A stretch of 64,000 nt of DNA from Tilletiaria anomala UBC 951 (lineage: Eukaryota; Basidiomycota; Exobasidiomycetes; Georgefischeriales; Tilletiariaceae): NCBI RefSeq assembly GCF_000711695.1, contig NW_013546937.1, positions 1 to 64,000 of the forward strand, in the 5' to 3' direction. A program made the position numbers and the translations under genes. Within the stretch, counting starts at the first letter, position 1. Each line of letters begins with the position of its first letter. The notes beneath the pieces are model-generated. The model was not told the origin of the DNA, did no database searches, and saw only the letters and a list, made by a program, of their open reading frames with translations. This document shows, one piece after another, positions 36,356-47,263 of the stretch.

Positions 36356-37252
36356 ATCATATCAAAAACCGCATCATTTCATGCGATTCTCGACCTGGAC
36401 TACTGCTCATGTACATTCAATCTTCTGTGATACATCGACATACATTCAACTGGAGTAGCCGCGCGTTAGCGAGCGCGCACGAAATACCAGTATGTTCAAC
36501 AATATGATTGCTATCTTAAAAGTGCGTGAATTCGAGCTACTGCTCTCTTTGATATACTCATATCGCCGTTCCTTAGGTAAGCCCTGACGTACATGAGAAG
36601 GTAAGGCAAAAGCTTTGGAACCGGTCTATTGCTGCTTTGTCCTCTGTATGTCACCCGGATGAGCCATTGGATAAGCATACAAGCCTGTACTTTGAACACC
36701 TCGTATGGAGTTGGAGGCTAGAGCTAGTGCTGCGCTCTCCCCCTGCACCGTCGTTGGATGAGATACACCTTGCATTTGGCGCATCATTCGGGGCAAACCT
36801 GGAGGATGGTCCTCAAAACTGCCCCCTTGCACGGCGACAACTGGCATACATAGGAAGGATGCGTGAAGAATGCTGACAAGAGCAGCATTACAAATTCAAA
36901 CCCGATAGCTGTTAATTGTGGCACCGTCGTAGCAAGATGTCGTCTCGTCAAAAACTACTTCACCCTCGTCGGTTCCCCGTCCGTGATGAGCGCGCATAAA
37001 CTGGGGTTCGCCCCTAGTACTTTAATTTTTGAATATGAGTCACCCGCACATAGGGTGGGCAGAGGTTAGCTTGGCATTGTCGACCAGACTGATGCTCTTG
37101 GCGACTCTTGCTGCGCTGATCTCTACCCTCTAAATACACAGATTGGTTGGTGAACTACGATGAATGTGAAAGCGGAGCGATACAGATCATCAAATGAAAA
37201 AACGAGGGATTGATTCCATGAGCTATAAGGGCATCTTGAATCTGTATTTCAA
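36356..37252. other. Intergenic between CYSTM gene and tRNA-Trp
   Basis: 897 bp with the CYSTM 3' UTR. No gene or repeat was recognised. Confidence 0.55.
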
Positions 37253-37357
37253 GGTCGCCTGGCGCAGTTGGTAGCGCGTGAGATTCCAGCGATTCTTGTG
37301 ATCAAACACGTAGAATTTGGTTCCTCAAGGTCATCCGTTCAAGTCGGGTGGCGATCA
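37253..37357 (+). tRNA. tRNA-Trp (anticodon CCA) with 32 nt intron
   Basis: The cloverleaf folds by hand. The acceptor stem GGTCGCC/GGCGATC is fully paired, with one G-U and discriminator A. The D arm GCGC/GCGC lies in an A-box-like TGGCGCAGTTGG. The T arm is ATCCG TTCAAGT CGGGT. The anticodon CCA is at 37286-37288, followed by G37. The intron 37290-37321 has a hairpin (ATTCT with AGAAT) and a TGG complementary to the anticodon, as expected for a canonical tRNA intron. Mature length is 73 nt before CCA addition. The D-arm region matches eukaryotic tRNA-Trp closely. One oddity: position 31 A faces 39 C in the anticodon stem. A run of seven T follows directly. Confidence 0.9.
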
Positions 37358-37364
37358 TTTTTTT
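37358..37364 (+). terminator. RNA polymerase III terminator (T7) of tRNA-Trp
   Basis: Seven consecutive T begin one base after the discriminator base. A second, longer T run lies about 15 nt further and may serve as backup. Confidence 0.8.
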
Positions 37365-37927
37365 GGTGATCCTTTGGGCTTTTTTTTACATGAACACCAC
37401 AAACTACATGCCGATCAAAACTTGCAGAGGCTCTTCGCAGGACGACACGTGCTAGTCGACTTGAAGAACTCGTCAACGCAAACGGATACGAGTCTAATTG
37501 CCTGCGTTGAGCAAGATGAGTTGTAATGTTGTAGACGCCGCCCGAAATATTTCTGAATGCAGGGTCTGCACGCCTGATCCCATGAGCCATGCGCCTCTCA
37601 TACATTCGTGGCGTAAGTGGGCTCGTCCTTTCGAGGTACGAGGCTTAAGGCCGTGCCTGCAAGATGAACTTGTACTCTCGAGGACAAAAGGGCTGTTCGC
37701 CTCTATCGCAAAAACACTAGAGGGCGCAGTTCCCAATTCGCCTCATATTGTCAGGCCTGGTAGCACAAATGCCATGCAAACCAAGCGATTCTCAGAGCTG
37801 CGACTGTTGTCTTTCTAAATGCTCCGCCACGCTTGCTGATCATAGCATGAGATCAGACACAAGCCAAATTCAACATTTCGCTAGTTGGACGCAAGTTGCA
37901 AGTTCATGGGAGCCGATATGTACGAGA
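37365..37927. other. Intergenic between tRNA-Trp and RPN3
   Basis: 563 bp; no supported feature beyond a T-rich run near 37379. It would contain the RPN3 3' UTR. Confidence 0.55.
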
Positions 37928-39843
37928 CTAGATCCAATCATCGTCTGAGTCATCCATGTCAGCATCCGCAATCTCTTTTGCTAGCTCCCTCTCCCGTTCC
38001 CGCGCAGACGCAGCTTTGGCAAGTTCGGCCTTGTGGTAGTTGAGGGGATAGCGCATTGCCTACAGTAGTTATATAGGGGATGTTAGAATGAGCCTGCAAG
38101 CGCAACGTCTACCCAAATGGCTGCACGCACCTTAAGCGAGTCGTTATGCAGTTGCAAGCAGAAATTGATGCGCTGTTGAAACTGCACCTGTGGCTCGTTT
38201 GTCGCGTACACGTCCATCTTTTCCCTGCTCTCCATCCAGCCCTTTTCATGCTCAACTTTCGCCTCGATCACACCATCCCTAATCGCCTTGGCAACAATGT
38301 ACTCTGCATCCTCCTCGCTCTCGAGGTGTAGCTTCTTTGTGATATCCTGGAGCGAGATGCGCGAGTAGGCCAGTGAGATCATGCGAATGCCAGTCTTAAT
38401 GACATTGTGGCGCAGACGAAGGATGAGAGAGTAGGTCTTATCTTGGTGGAAAAGGCTCTCGTGACGCGACAGTGCCGACTGGAACAGATTCAGATCACCC
38501 ACGCGGACAGCTGCGAAATAAACAAGCTCAGTGTTGGTGCTGTCACAGACGATGTCACAGGCTATTCAAGACGATACTCACCCTGAACAATCTCAAGGTA
38601 GGGCGCAAGTGGTTTCTTGAGCGCGTCGATGCGGAAAATGCTGCGGTCTGGAATATCGCCCATGAGAAGCTCGACGACGACAAAGAACTTGTGCGCAGAC
38701 TGCAAAAACCCGGCGGCGCTTTGGTATGGCATGGACACGGCGCCAGCCGCCGCGCTCGCAGTGGTCGTCGTCGGTTGTGGGGCACGGCGGATAGCTTGTT
38801 GCAGATGCGAGTGCGCCTCGGTGTAGTTGAGCTGCACGGCACGGATGCGACCGACATAGTAGTCAAAGCGAGCGATCTGGCCATTGGAGGCCTGTGAACG
38901 CGGGAAGGGCGCGCGAGCAACCAGCTTGTCGGCTTGGTCGTAGAGGTTCGACTCTACGAGATAGCATCGTAGCAGCAGGTTGATGATCGTCGCGGTCGTC
39001 TCTGCCTCATGACGCAGGGACGCAGTCCGGTGTTGAGCGAGCAAAAAGCCGCGCTCGCCAGCCAGAGCTTCGCCTTTACCGTCCTTGAGCTTGAGAAGCT
39101 CGACGCCACGCCCGATATAGTAGATGACCTTGGCGCCGAGAAGGTCCAAGCTGCGGCGGTTTGCGGCGACGATGTTCGCGAACGTGGAGCGTGCCAACGC
39201 AAGGGAGTCAGGAAGTTTGCTCGAGTCGAGCAAATAGATGGTGACAAGCAAGCTCAGATAGGCTTCCAGCTCCTGCGTTGCTTCAGGGATCGGCTGATGG
39301 GGCTGCTCGAATGGCTTCTTTTCCTTTTCCGCTTTCTTCTTGGGTTCGGCCTTGTCCTTGCTATCTGACTTGCCGTCTTTATCCTTCTTGTCCGCCTTGA
39401 TGTCAGGGTCTACCGCCATGGCATCTGCATCTGCTGCCTTGCTAGCAGGAGTAGTTGGGGGAGGCGGTACATATGGCTCGGGAAGGACGGACAGGAGTTG
39501 AGTAGCAAGAGGCGAGCCTGAGGAAAGTGCACGCCATGCTCGTGTCAATCGCGAGCGGGCTCATAAGATGCTCCAAGTACTCACCTGGCTGGAGACCCTC
39601 CTTGACTGCCGTGGCGAGAACATTCGAGTAGAGCGTGAGACGCTTGCGGGTGTAAGGCAGTGTGCGCAATATCCTTGCCGTGAAGCGAGGCTCCATGTGT
39701 GTGACGCTGCGCTCAATCAATGCGAGGTTCTGGCGGAGCAGGACGAGCAGCTGAACCTGAGGGGGCGTCGTCGGCGCGGCCTCGCTGGCCGCCTTTTCCG
39801 GCGCTTTCGCGTCCGCTGCCTTCATTTCGGTGTCTGCGGACAT
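37928..39843 (-). CDS. RPN3: 26S proteasome lid subunit RPN3 (PSMD3)
   Basis: Scaffold subunit of the 19S regulatory particle lid. Exons 39843-39585, 39517-38582, 38510-38131 and 38059-37928 give 568 residues, close to the family norm. The N-terminus is acidic and Ala/Lys-rich with [17 protein letters not shown] Lys/Asp-rich insert ([20 protein letters not shown]) separates it from the TPR-like helices ([35 protein letters not shown]). The PCI/winged-helix part spans [17 protein letters not shown] and [20 protein letters not shown]. The C-terminus is [11 protein letters not shown] through the acidic DDSDDDW. Each splice restores Rpn3 homology and phase. The start at 39843 is the first ATG after a stop-containing 5' region. 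It is divergent from GPN3; the shared region could hold proteasome-associated control elements, but no PACE motif was recognised. Confidence 0.96.
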
Positions 39844-40266
39844 GCTTGATTCTTATGATGCTTCCCGCGTGGACCTCACAGGCTCGAATGAACCGAGAGG
39901 CGGACATCAACAAGGTGACGTTATTGGGCCCGAGCTCGTCGCTTGCGCGGGAATGGGAAGTATGGGGAGAGAGGCAGACACAAGAGACGCGTCACTCGAT
40001 AACTCTCCAGACTCAGAGGATTCCGCGTTCCGCCCCACCTCGAAAGGCCCCTTCGCAAGCTTTCGCAGGCAGAACAAGAGCTTGCCTTACAGGGAGGATC
40101 GAGTACACATGCAGGCTGTACATCTGACAAACCATAGCACGACGGCACAAGACAAGATACAGTCTCAGTACAGCGGGAGCAGCTTAGGACTGGTCGAAGC
40201 GGACGAATTCATCTTTGGGCTTGGTGATTACATTGGAATTTTGGTTCGGATCATCAAGGTGTCAGA
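39844..40266. other. Divergent promoter, RPN3 and GPN3
   Basis: 423 bp between the two ATG codons. Open frames across it are not supported. No motif was recognised. Confidence 0.65.
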
Positions 40267-41398
40267 ATGGGTCGCTATGCGGCAATGGTCAGCGGTGAGC
40301 AAGCTGACGGTGTCCCAAATTTCGCGAAAGCAGCCTTGCTGAAAGAATATATGAGATCCTGCGCACTTCTCAGGACCAGCCGGCTCTGGCAAATCGACGT
40401 TCTGCACAGCATTGATCACACATGCCCAGAGCATCGGCCGAAATGTCCATCTGTTCAACCTTGATCCGGCGGCGGAACGGTTCGAGTACGAGCCCAGCAT
40501 CGATATCAAGGAGCTCATCACGCTGGAAGACGTCATGGAGGAGATGCGCTTGGGACCAAATGGAGGATTGATATATTGTTTCGAGTGCGTCCGCTACGGG
40601 CAGTGATACACGCTTCTCTCCGCCAAGCTGATCCCATTCCTTGCCAGATATCTGCTCGATAACCTCGACTGGCTCGAAGACCAACTAGGGCAATTCGACG
40701 ACGACTACATCATCATCGACTGCCCGGGACAAATTGAACTCTACACGCACTTCCCCATCATGTCCCGGTTGATCAGCGTGTTGCAACAGCAATTCAACTT
40801 CCGAATATGCGCATGCTACCTGCTTGAGTCGCAGTTTATGGACGACAAGACAAAATATTTTGCTGGCGTGCTCAGCGCAATGAGCGCAATGATCAATCTC
40901 GAGGTTCCGCATCTCAACTTGATGAGCAAGATGGACCTCGTTGCCAAAGGCGAGACGGGTGATGCGATACAGACTGGGCGACGAAGAGAGATGGAGAGGT
41001 GCGCTGCTGCTGTCGGCTGCCGATGTCATCCCCTGGCGCTGACTACGGCTGAATTTCTGCTATTCAGATACTTCGACCCCGACCCGCTGCTGCTTGTTGA
41101 CGAGGTGAATAGCAAGACAAACCCACGTTTCCATGCGCTGAATCAAGCAGTGGTGCAACTGATAGAGGATTTCAGCATGGTGTCTTTCATGCCGCTGGAC
41201 GTGACGGACGAGGACAGCGTCGGCTCGGTCCTATCGCACATCGACAATGCGTTACAATACGGCGAGGATGAGGTAAGCATGTACTGTCCTGGGCTGTCGA
41301 ATTGCGGCCTTGCTGACTATGCTGGACGCTCGCTCTGCTCCACTTTGCAGGAGCCGAAAGAACCAAAAGACATGGATATGGGAGACTTTGAAGAATAA
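40267..41398 (+). CDS. GPN3: GPN-loop GTPase 3 (GPN3)
   Basis: GTPase needed for assembly and nuclear import of RNA polymerase II. Exons 40267-40294, 40374-40584, 40648-41272 and 41351-41398 give 303 residues (human 284). The 28 nt first exon encodes MGRYAAMVS plus one base and joins to GPAGSGKST, forming the P-loop at residues 10-18. Then come [18 protein letters not shown] (switch region), the family GPN loop in [26 protein letters not shown] (G3), and LMSKMDLV (G4). The dimer-contact segment [19 protein letters not shown] is present. The tail [15 protein letters not shown] is acidic. The first exon is tiny but essential to complete the P-loop. Confidence 0.95.
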
Positions 41399-41515
41399 GG
41401 ATATTGATCGGTTCTATCAATTTTGCATTGCGATTGGGTAATGATACTTGTAGCATACAACGAATCCCCTGCGCGCTCGCGCTCATGGCACGACTCCGTA
41501 CAACGCACCCTTGCA

Positions 41516-42882
41516 TTACTCTCCATAGATTTCGCGGCGTATCGCGTCGATCGTCTGCTCGTCGAGGTCGGACCCAGACTGAACAGCCTGCACCGCCTCG
41601 CGCACGTGCGACTCGGAAGTGCTCCCACAGAGGACGGTCGCCTGTACACCTGCAATCCCCAACCCTTGAGAGACGTAGCGATAGACCACCTGCTCGGGAG
41701 TCAAGCCGAACTCGGCCGCCGCAGCCAGCACCGCTGTCGATTCGAGGAGAAACGGATTTCTGCAGTAAGGAGCAGAACCGCGGGAATTTACCCTTATAAG
41801 CCCTGGCGGCGCTTTGCAGGGAGCTAAGTTCGGTCGACTCACCCGGTCAATGTCCAGAAAGGCTGGTAGCGAATACCTTCGCCCGCAAATCCATCTTCGT
41901 CCAGCGGAAAGTCGTTGGGCGACAGCACGGGGCTAAGCGTCGGCAGGACAGATAGGTCATGACCCGTGCTGGCGTGCCATCGATTCTGCAGCACTGTTGG
42001 TTTGACGCGGGTCATCATACCTCGCAGGGCCGCCCAGATCCGGGGATCGTAGACGTTGCTGATGCCAATCTGACGTACTTGCCCGCTGAGCACCAGTTCC
42101 TCTAGGACGGCCCATGCTGCAGCCGTTTCTTCTAGCGAACGCAACGGGCTGTGCAGTAGGTATGAATCGATATATGGCTGCGGCTCGACATCGGTGGAGC
42201 TTGCGTTGAGCCCTTCTTTGGAACCTGACGCGGTCTCCCGTTTTTTGCCTTTCGCGTCGATTGTTACAGAGGGAGACAGGTTGAGGCTGTACAGGCTGTG
42301 TCGGAATGAGGCCCACACCTGCTCCGCGACCGGCGCTTGGGGATCATAAGGAATGAATCCAGTTGAGTCCTGCCCGTCGACAGAGGTGAACCTGTGCAAC
42401 AAAAATGTTCAGGCTTGATACGAGCGACGCTGCTTCGCACACCCTAGATCTACGAACTTGGTCTGAATCCAAATATCCTCGCGCTTGAGGCCCAATTCGC
42501 GTCTAGCAAGCGCGATCCCCTCGCCTACTAGGTCCTCGCGATAATGCTTTCTCTGGCCAGCCGTGTCAACGCCACGGAATCCGGCGCGAAAAGCTTGCCG
42601 CACGAGCGACGCCGTGGCGTCTCCTTTCCATGCTGTACCGTAGAGAATCTTCGGCATGGACATGCTCGCGCGTGGGACTAGCGGCATGGTGGCCACTGGT
42701 GCTGGTGCTGCTACTGCTGTTGCAAGCGTGCTTGCGCCTGCGCCTGCGTCTGCATTCCCTGCGGTCAGCTCCCTAGCTGACGAGACAACTGCACTATTGT
42801 GCGCAGCGGCATCCGAGATGATGATCTGGCCACCCTCGCCCCCACCGCCGCTGCTTGTTGTCGAAACAAGAGGGCCGGACAT
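41516..42882 (-). CDS. Aldo/keto reductase family protein
   Basis: NAD(P)H-dependent oxidoreductase, TIM barrel, substrate unknown. Exons 42882-42458, 42391-41843 and 41759-41516 give 405 residues. A roughly 70-residue Ala/Gly/Ser-rich N-terminus precedes PKILYGTAWKGD. Catalytic Asp is in GFRGVDTAG (Asp106); Lys is in IQTK (Lys142); His is in DSYLLHSPL. Tyr114, in KHYRED, lies eight residues after Asp instead of the usual five, a pattern I associate with a fungal AKR subfamily. The donor of intron 1 is uncertain; GTTCGTAG (42457) gives QTKFTSVDGQD and fits the family best, an alternative 10 or so nt on also keeps frame. The 3' part, FWTLTG joined to NPFLLEST, is typical. The protein could be mitochondrial or cytosolic. 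Confidence 0.85.
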
Positions 42883-44778
42883 GGACGGGTCAAATGTGCA
42901 GCTATCACAGCCGGCTGCGTGCGACTGTTGGAGAGGGCCGTGGGCTGTGAGGCTCGATTAAGTGGCTGTAGTCATATCTTAAATATGAAAAAGGACCTGC
43001 TGCAGATCTTCGCTGGTCTGCGCCCCTCCCGGACCCGTCTCTATTGCACCTCAAGCGGAGCTATCACTTGGTTGGTTGGCTACAACTCGGTGGGTAGGTA
43101 ATAGACACGACTGACTGAATACTGAGAATCCTGATGAGAGCAACTTGGCCAAAAGCACGTCATGACGGTTCATGGCGTTTCTTCACTGCTGGGCACGCAT
43201 GGCTCGAGCGCGTAACCCTGCGTGAGGGGTTCATCCTTCCTTTTTTAATGCATGTACACCCCGTGCACTTGCTGCGTCACATGCATCTCGCACGCCGTAA
43301 ATCATCTGAATCTGACAACGTTTAGCACGCTCTTAGCTTCTATGCAAATCGAAAAACTCGTTTTAGCAGAAGTGGCGAGCTGCTCAACGTGCATGAGGTA
43401 TTTTCCGAGCAGCTCCTGTACTCCAGTTGTTTGGGGGCGGCTGCCTGCTCGCCAGGCATATAACGAGTGGCAAGGATATCTCCAATATCCCGGCAGCATA
43501 TGCGATGGTTTTGTTCCTTGCGTCACCTCTGAGAGTATATATATATGACGAGCGGCAGGGGCATGGCAGTATGGCTTCCTACAGATTCCACACTTGGCAT
43601 GGCATCGCTTGCTAAACGTTCGGTGATCGCCTGCTAATGTGTCCCTCTTATCTCTCCAACATGAGCATCGGCGCCTAGCCGCTAGCCATTCCGAATCGGA
43701 TGCAATGTTCACCAAGTGTATGTCACTGTCTGAAATACCATTGAGATGCATGACCATTCTTGTACGTCCCACATCGACAGCACCCCTTGAGCGTCGCGTG
43801 GCCCGAAGGCGGTCTCATCCACAGCGATGGGCTGACTGGATCCGGCGTCGCCGAGTCCGAGCGCAATTGCAGCAGCTACTGTTGAGCATACAGGCACCAG
43901 GCACCCACTCTCGCGCCATCCTATGCTTTGGAACATGGCCATCCAGCATTGGCATGGGACGAACTGGCCAACAGGATACCAGAGCGCACGCTTTCGAAGC
44001 AGCTCTGCAGCTTCAAGATCCAAAGAGGCGTGGACAGGGGCGAAACTTGCGCTTCATGAAGCACTCAACGCGTGTGTGTGGGGGGGGGTGGGGGGTGGCC
44101 ACAGATTACACAGACTACTAGGGCGCCAGAGCAGTCTCACTCTAGTCCAGGACCCTAAAGCAACAAGGGACGAAAGGGCGCGTGCGAGGGAGTGCTCTGG
44201 ATCAGTCACCAGCACCTGGCGCGCAATTCACCTGACCACACAGAGCCGCTGGTTGCCACCGTGCGGCAGTGGGTGCGGGTCTGGATGGAAGCCGATCTCT
44301 CATCTCTTTTCTGCTCAACGGGCAACGTGTGGCGACTTGACGACTCCAGGCTGCAGCCGCCGGGTAGCCCACAGCACATACAGTATCATTGACTTCCTCG
44401 AGCATTGGCCAAGAATTCGGTTCATGATGACCTAGCTTGTTAATCAGCAGTCCAAGTGAGAGCGCGTTCTGCGGCGTGCAGCTTCTGCAACAGGAGGCAA
44501 CGGCACTGTCGAGCCTTGTCGTGAGAATTGTTGCCCGAGGGACACGAATAAGATCAGCGCACCTTCGCGCGTGTGCGAGTTCTCCCATGGAGCACCGCCG
44601 ACGGAACCTCGCCACAGCCTGATCGCCTTGGGGATCCAAGTCTGCGGATGGCATGTCGGCCGCTGTTGCGAACCGCCCATACATCTACGTGCATTGTGGG
44701 CACGCCGATCTTGACAGCGCCAGCCACGTCAGTCGATTTCCTCCTGCTGGCACCAAGTCTGCCTTGTCTTCGGTGAAC
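42883..44778. other. Gene-poor intergenic region, 1.9 kb
   Basis: No supported gene; frames up to about 170 codons are random-looking. Contains a short TA run near 43536 and a G-rich run at about 44080-44097. It serves as a divergent promoter for the AKR and GRTNP genes. Confidence 0.5.
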
Positions 44779-46526
44779 ATGTCGGAGGGGATAGCCATCC
44801 AGCATCCTCTTGGTTCACCTCCACATACAGAAGAAAGCTCGCCCACCGTCCAGGCAAGCTACTCTGCTTCAGACTCTTACACGGGCCTTCGAGATGACCT
44901 TGAAACCGAGGCGGTCGACCTCGGTCTCAAGCCCTCCCTATCGACGAATACCTCGGGGTTCTATGCAAGCAATGCCACAGTCGATCGCGATCTCGGCTTG
45001 CTGCATTCGCCAGGGGTTAATTCAGACATTAACTTCTCGGATATACAGTCCCCGCTCGATGCTTTGGCGGGACAAGGATTCGGGCGGCGAGCCGGAATGT
45101 ACTCTGCCGTTTCTGACTGTTCAGAAGGCACGTATGGCGGGGACGCCAATCAGGGCCCAGCAGCAAGCACAGATCATCTGACACCTGCGGCGAGCATTCA
45201 TGGCGGTGGAAAACCGGATGTCAAGGCCGAAGGGTCCGGGACAGCTCTTTATGCTGCTGAGGAAGGCTCTGCGCGCCGATTTTCAAGCTTCAGAAAGAAA
45301 CTAAATTTGCCGCGCGAGTCGTATAATGCGGAAGAAGAGGACACACAGAATATTCAACTGGTGAGCAGATCTTATGTGCTCTGATGGTGACAATTCTTAG
45401 TAGCTGCCCTCTATTCTGCAGAATCTGGAGCGGTGGGCTGCGGAGGAACGCCAGAGACGGAAGGCTCTACGGTCATCCAGGTCCAACTCCATTTTGGGCA
45501 GTCAACGCGCTTCGCTCGGACGACGGATCAGCACACTCGGCCGTGCGAAAGAGGCGAGCAATACGAACAGCCTGCTGAGGATGTCGCATGGAGGCGAATC
45601 GGTTTCGAGTCTAGACTCGACGAACGACAAGGCCAATGGCCACATTTCCAGTGGCAGTCAATTCGGCGTGGAAAAAGGAGAGCACATTGCACGGCGCCAA
45701 CTTGGGAGCGAAGCCCACCATGCAGGCACGGACATCAAAGGAAAAGGTCGCGCGACTGACAACCCATTCAGCGATCCCTCGGACCCAGAATACGAAAGCA
45801 CGCTATCTCGCTCTGCCTCCTCCAACAAGCCGCGTCCGACGGCGCACCACCCGATCGTCACTATTGGTGGGACCCCCGTGGTGCGGCGGCATTTGGGGCA
45901 TAGGATCGGTCCGGATGGACAAGAGCTCCCGTCGATCGTCTCAACGGACGCCGATGCAACTGGCAAATACGACATGAAGCGCGGCGGTGCGTCGTACGGA
46001 AAGTTGGCGCGCAAACCTGGGACCATCACGGAAGATGTGGAGGAGGACAGGCATGCTGCCATAGACGGAGATGCGGGTGCTGGGGCTGCGATAGCCAGGC
46101 AGATCGGCGAGCGCGCGCCGCCGTCCCGCAAGAGCACTGCGGACTCGCGTTTCAACGAGATCGACTTGGAGGATAACACGGAGGAGGAGGAGGATTCGCA
46201 CCCACATGGGCACAGTGAGGAGCAAGGTGCCGTCACTCCGCGTCAAGTGCAGCTTGGTACGGGTCAGGGACGCGGTCGACACGGGCAACTGCACTCTAGA
46301 CCCGCGGGGGCTCATGAGGAAGGTAGGCGAGTCGCCTGGTGGACGGAGTGGCTCTTCTGCTGCGGTGGTCCACCACCTGATGATGAGCAGGTGCGTTGCT
46401 GACTGATCGGCTTGCATACACTTCGCGACTGCGCTGACTGTCCCTCCCGCTTCCTGCCTGCTCGCCCGTTTGCTGGTGACTGCGAATTGGCATTGCCAGA
46501 CCGGTCGGACGAATCCTCTGGAATGA
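44779..46526 (+). CDS. Conserved fungal protein ending in GRTNPLE
   Basis: Three exons: 44779-45360, 45422-46390 and 46500-46526, giving 525 residues from the preferred start MSEGIAIQHPLGS. An in-frame ATG at 44653 would add 42 residues that look like leader. Most of the protein is disordered and Ser/Gly/Asp-rich. Two parts recall a conserved fungal family of unknown function: NLERWAAEERQRRKALR at the exon 2 start, and a C-terminal WWTEWLFCCGG followed, after the 27 nt last exon, by TGRTNPLE. A disordered fungal protein with a conserved Cys-containing C-terminus could be membrane-associated by lipidation, but that is speculation. The last exon is read only because it restores this ending. No enzymatic domain is seen. 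Confidence 0.72.
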
Positions 46527-47263
46527 TCTTGGTCTCCCCGACTTTTCGACATCTCATTGCCTCATCTTGCGAGCTCCTGAAGACGACGCCGAAAAAGCGT
46601 CTGCGCCACCGTACTCATCAGGCGTGTATAGACATTCCGTATTGTCCTACTATTTCCACCTTTTTGGACAGCTTATGTATGTTGTGATGATCCAAGGCTG
46701 GTTTATCTCATGGTCGCAAGCTGTCGACCCGTATGCGCTTGCAATTTTCCCCAATTTCGGTCACATTTCGTATCGTGGTACAAAACGAGCTTGACTGGGG
46801 TTAGATATGTATAGGTTGTGCTGGGGTCTCAATGTCTCATCGTGTGGAGCTGTGCTGCTGTGAAGTCAGATTTGTGAAACAGCGAGGAGCGCGTTGAGTT
46901 CCGCAGAGGCTGGACTTACACGCCGTCCGCGACCAGGGATGTTGCGTCTCACCTAACCTCGAGTCCTCGCTTCAAAAGTCTCGCTGTCAATCCTGGAGTG
47001 ACTTGTTGGTAATTCAGACGCTTGCGGTAGGGGAGAGATTACAAAAGGCAAGGCTATGTTAGCTTGTGTTTCGCCTTGGACTCTCCAGCCTCGCTCACTC
47101 TTTGCGTCATACCCTTTTAGGACGGATTGCTGGCGAATAAGCAAAGGTGCAGGACTAGGCGCAACAGCTGACAGCACGTCGCCTTGTCAATCATCGACAT
47201 GATCGATGCGTCCAAGTGAGCGCCTTATAATCATCTCGACGTCAGGGAAGGGCCCCCGCAAAT
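46527..47263. other. Intergenic, upstream of FAR11
   Basis: 737 bp. No supported gene; unsupported frames up to 90 codons. Contains the FAR11 promoter region. Confidence 0.55.

Noticed and set aside
43639-44435. Overlapping plus-strand frames of 160-170 codons
   Set aside because: Random-looking composition, pass through a G-rich run, no partner exons.
44653-44778. Upstream ATG of the GRTNPLE protein
   Set aside because: The 42 added residues look like leader; the next ATG opens the typical disordered N-terminus. Not excluded.
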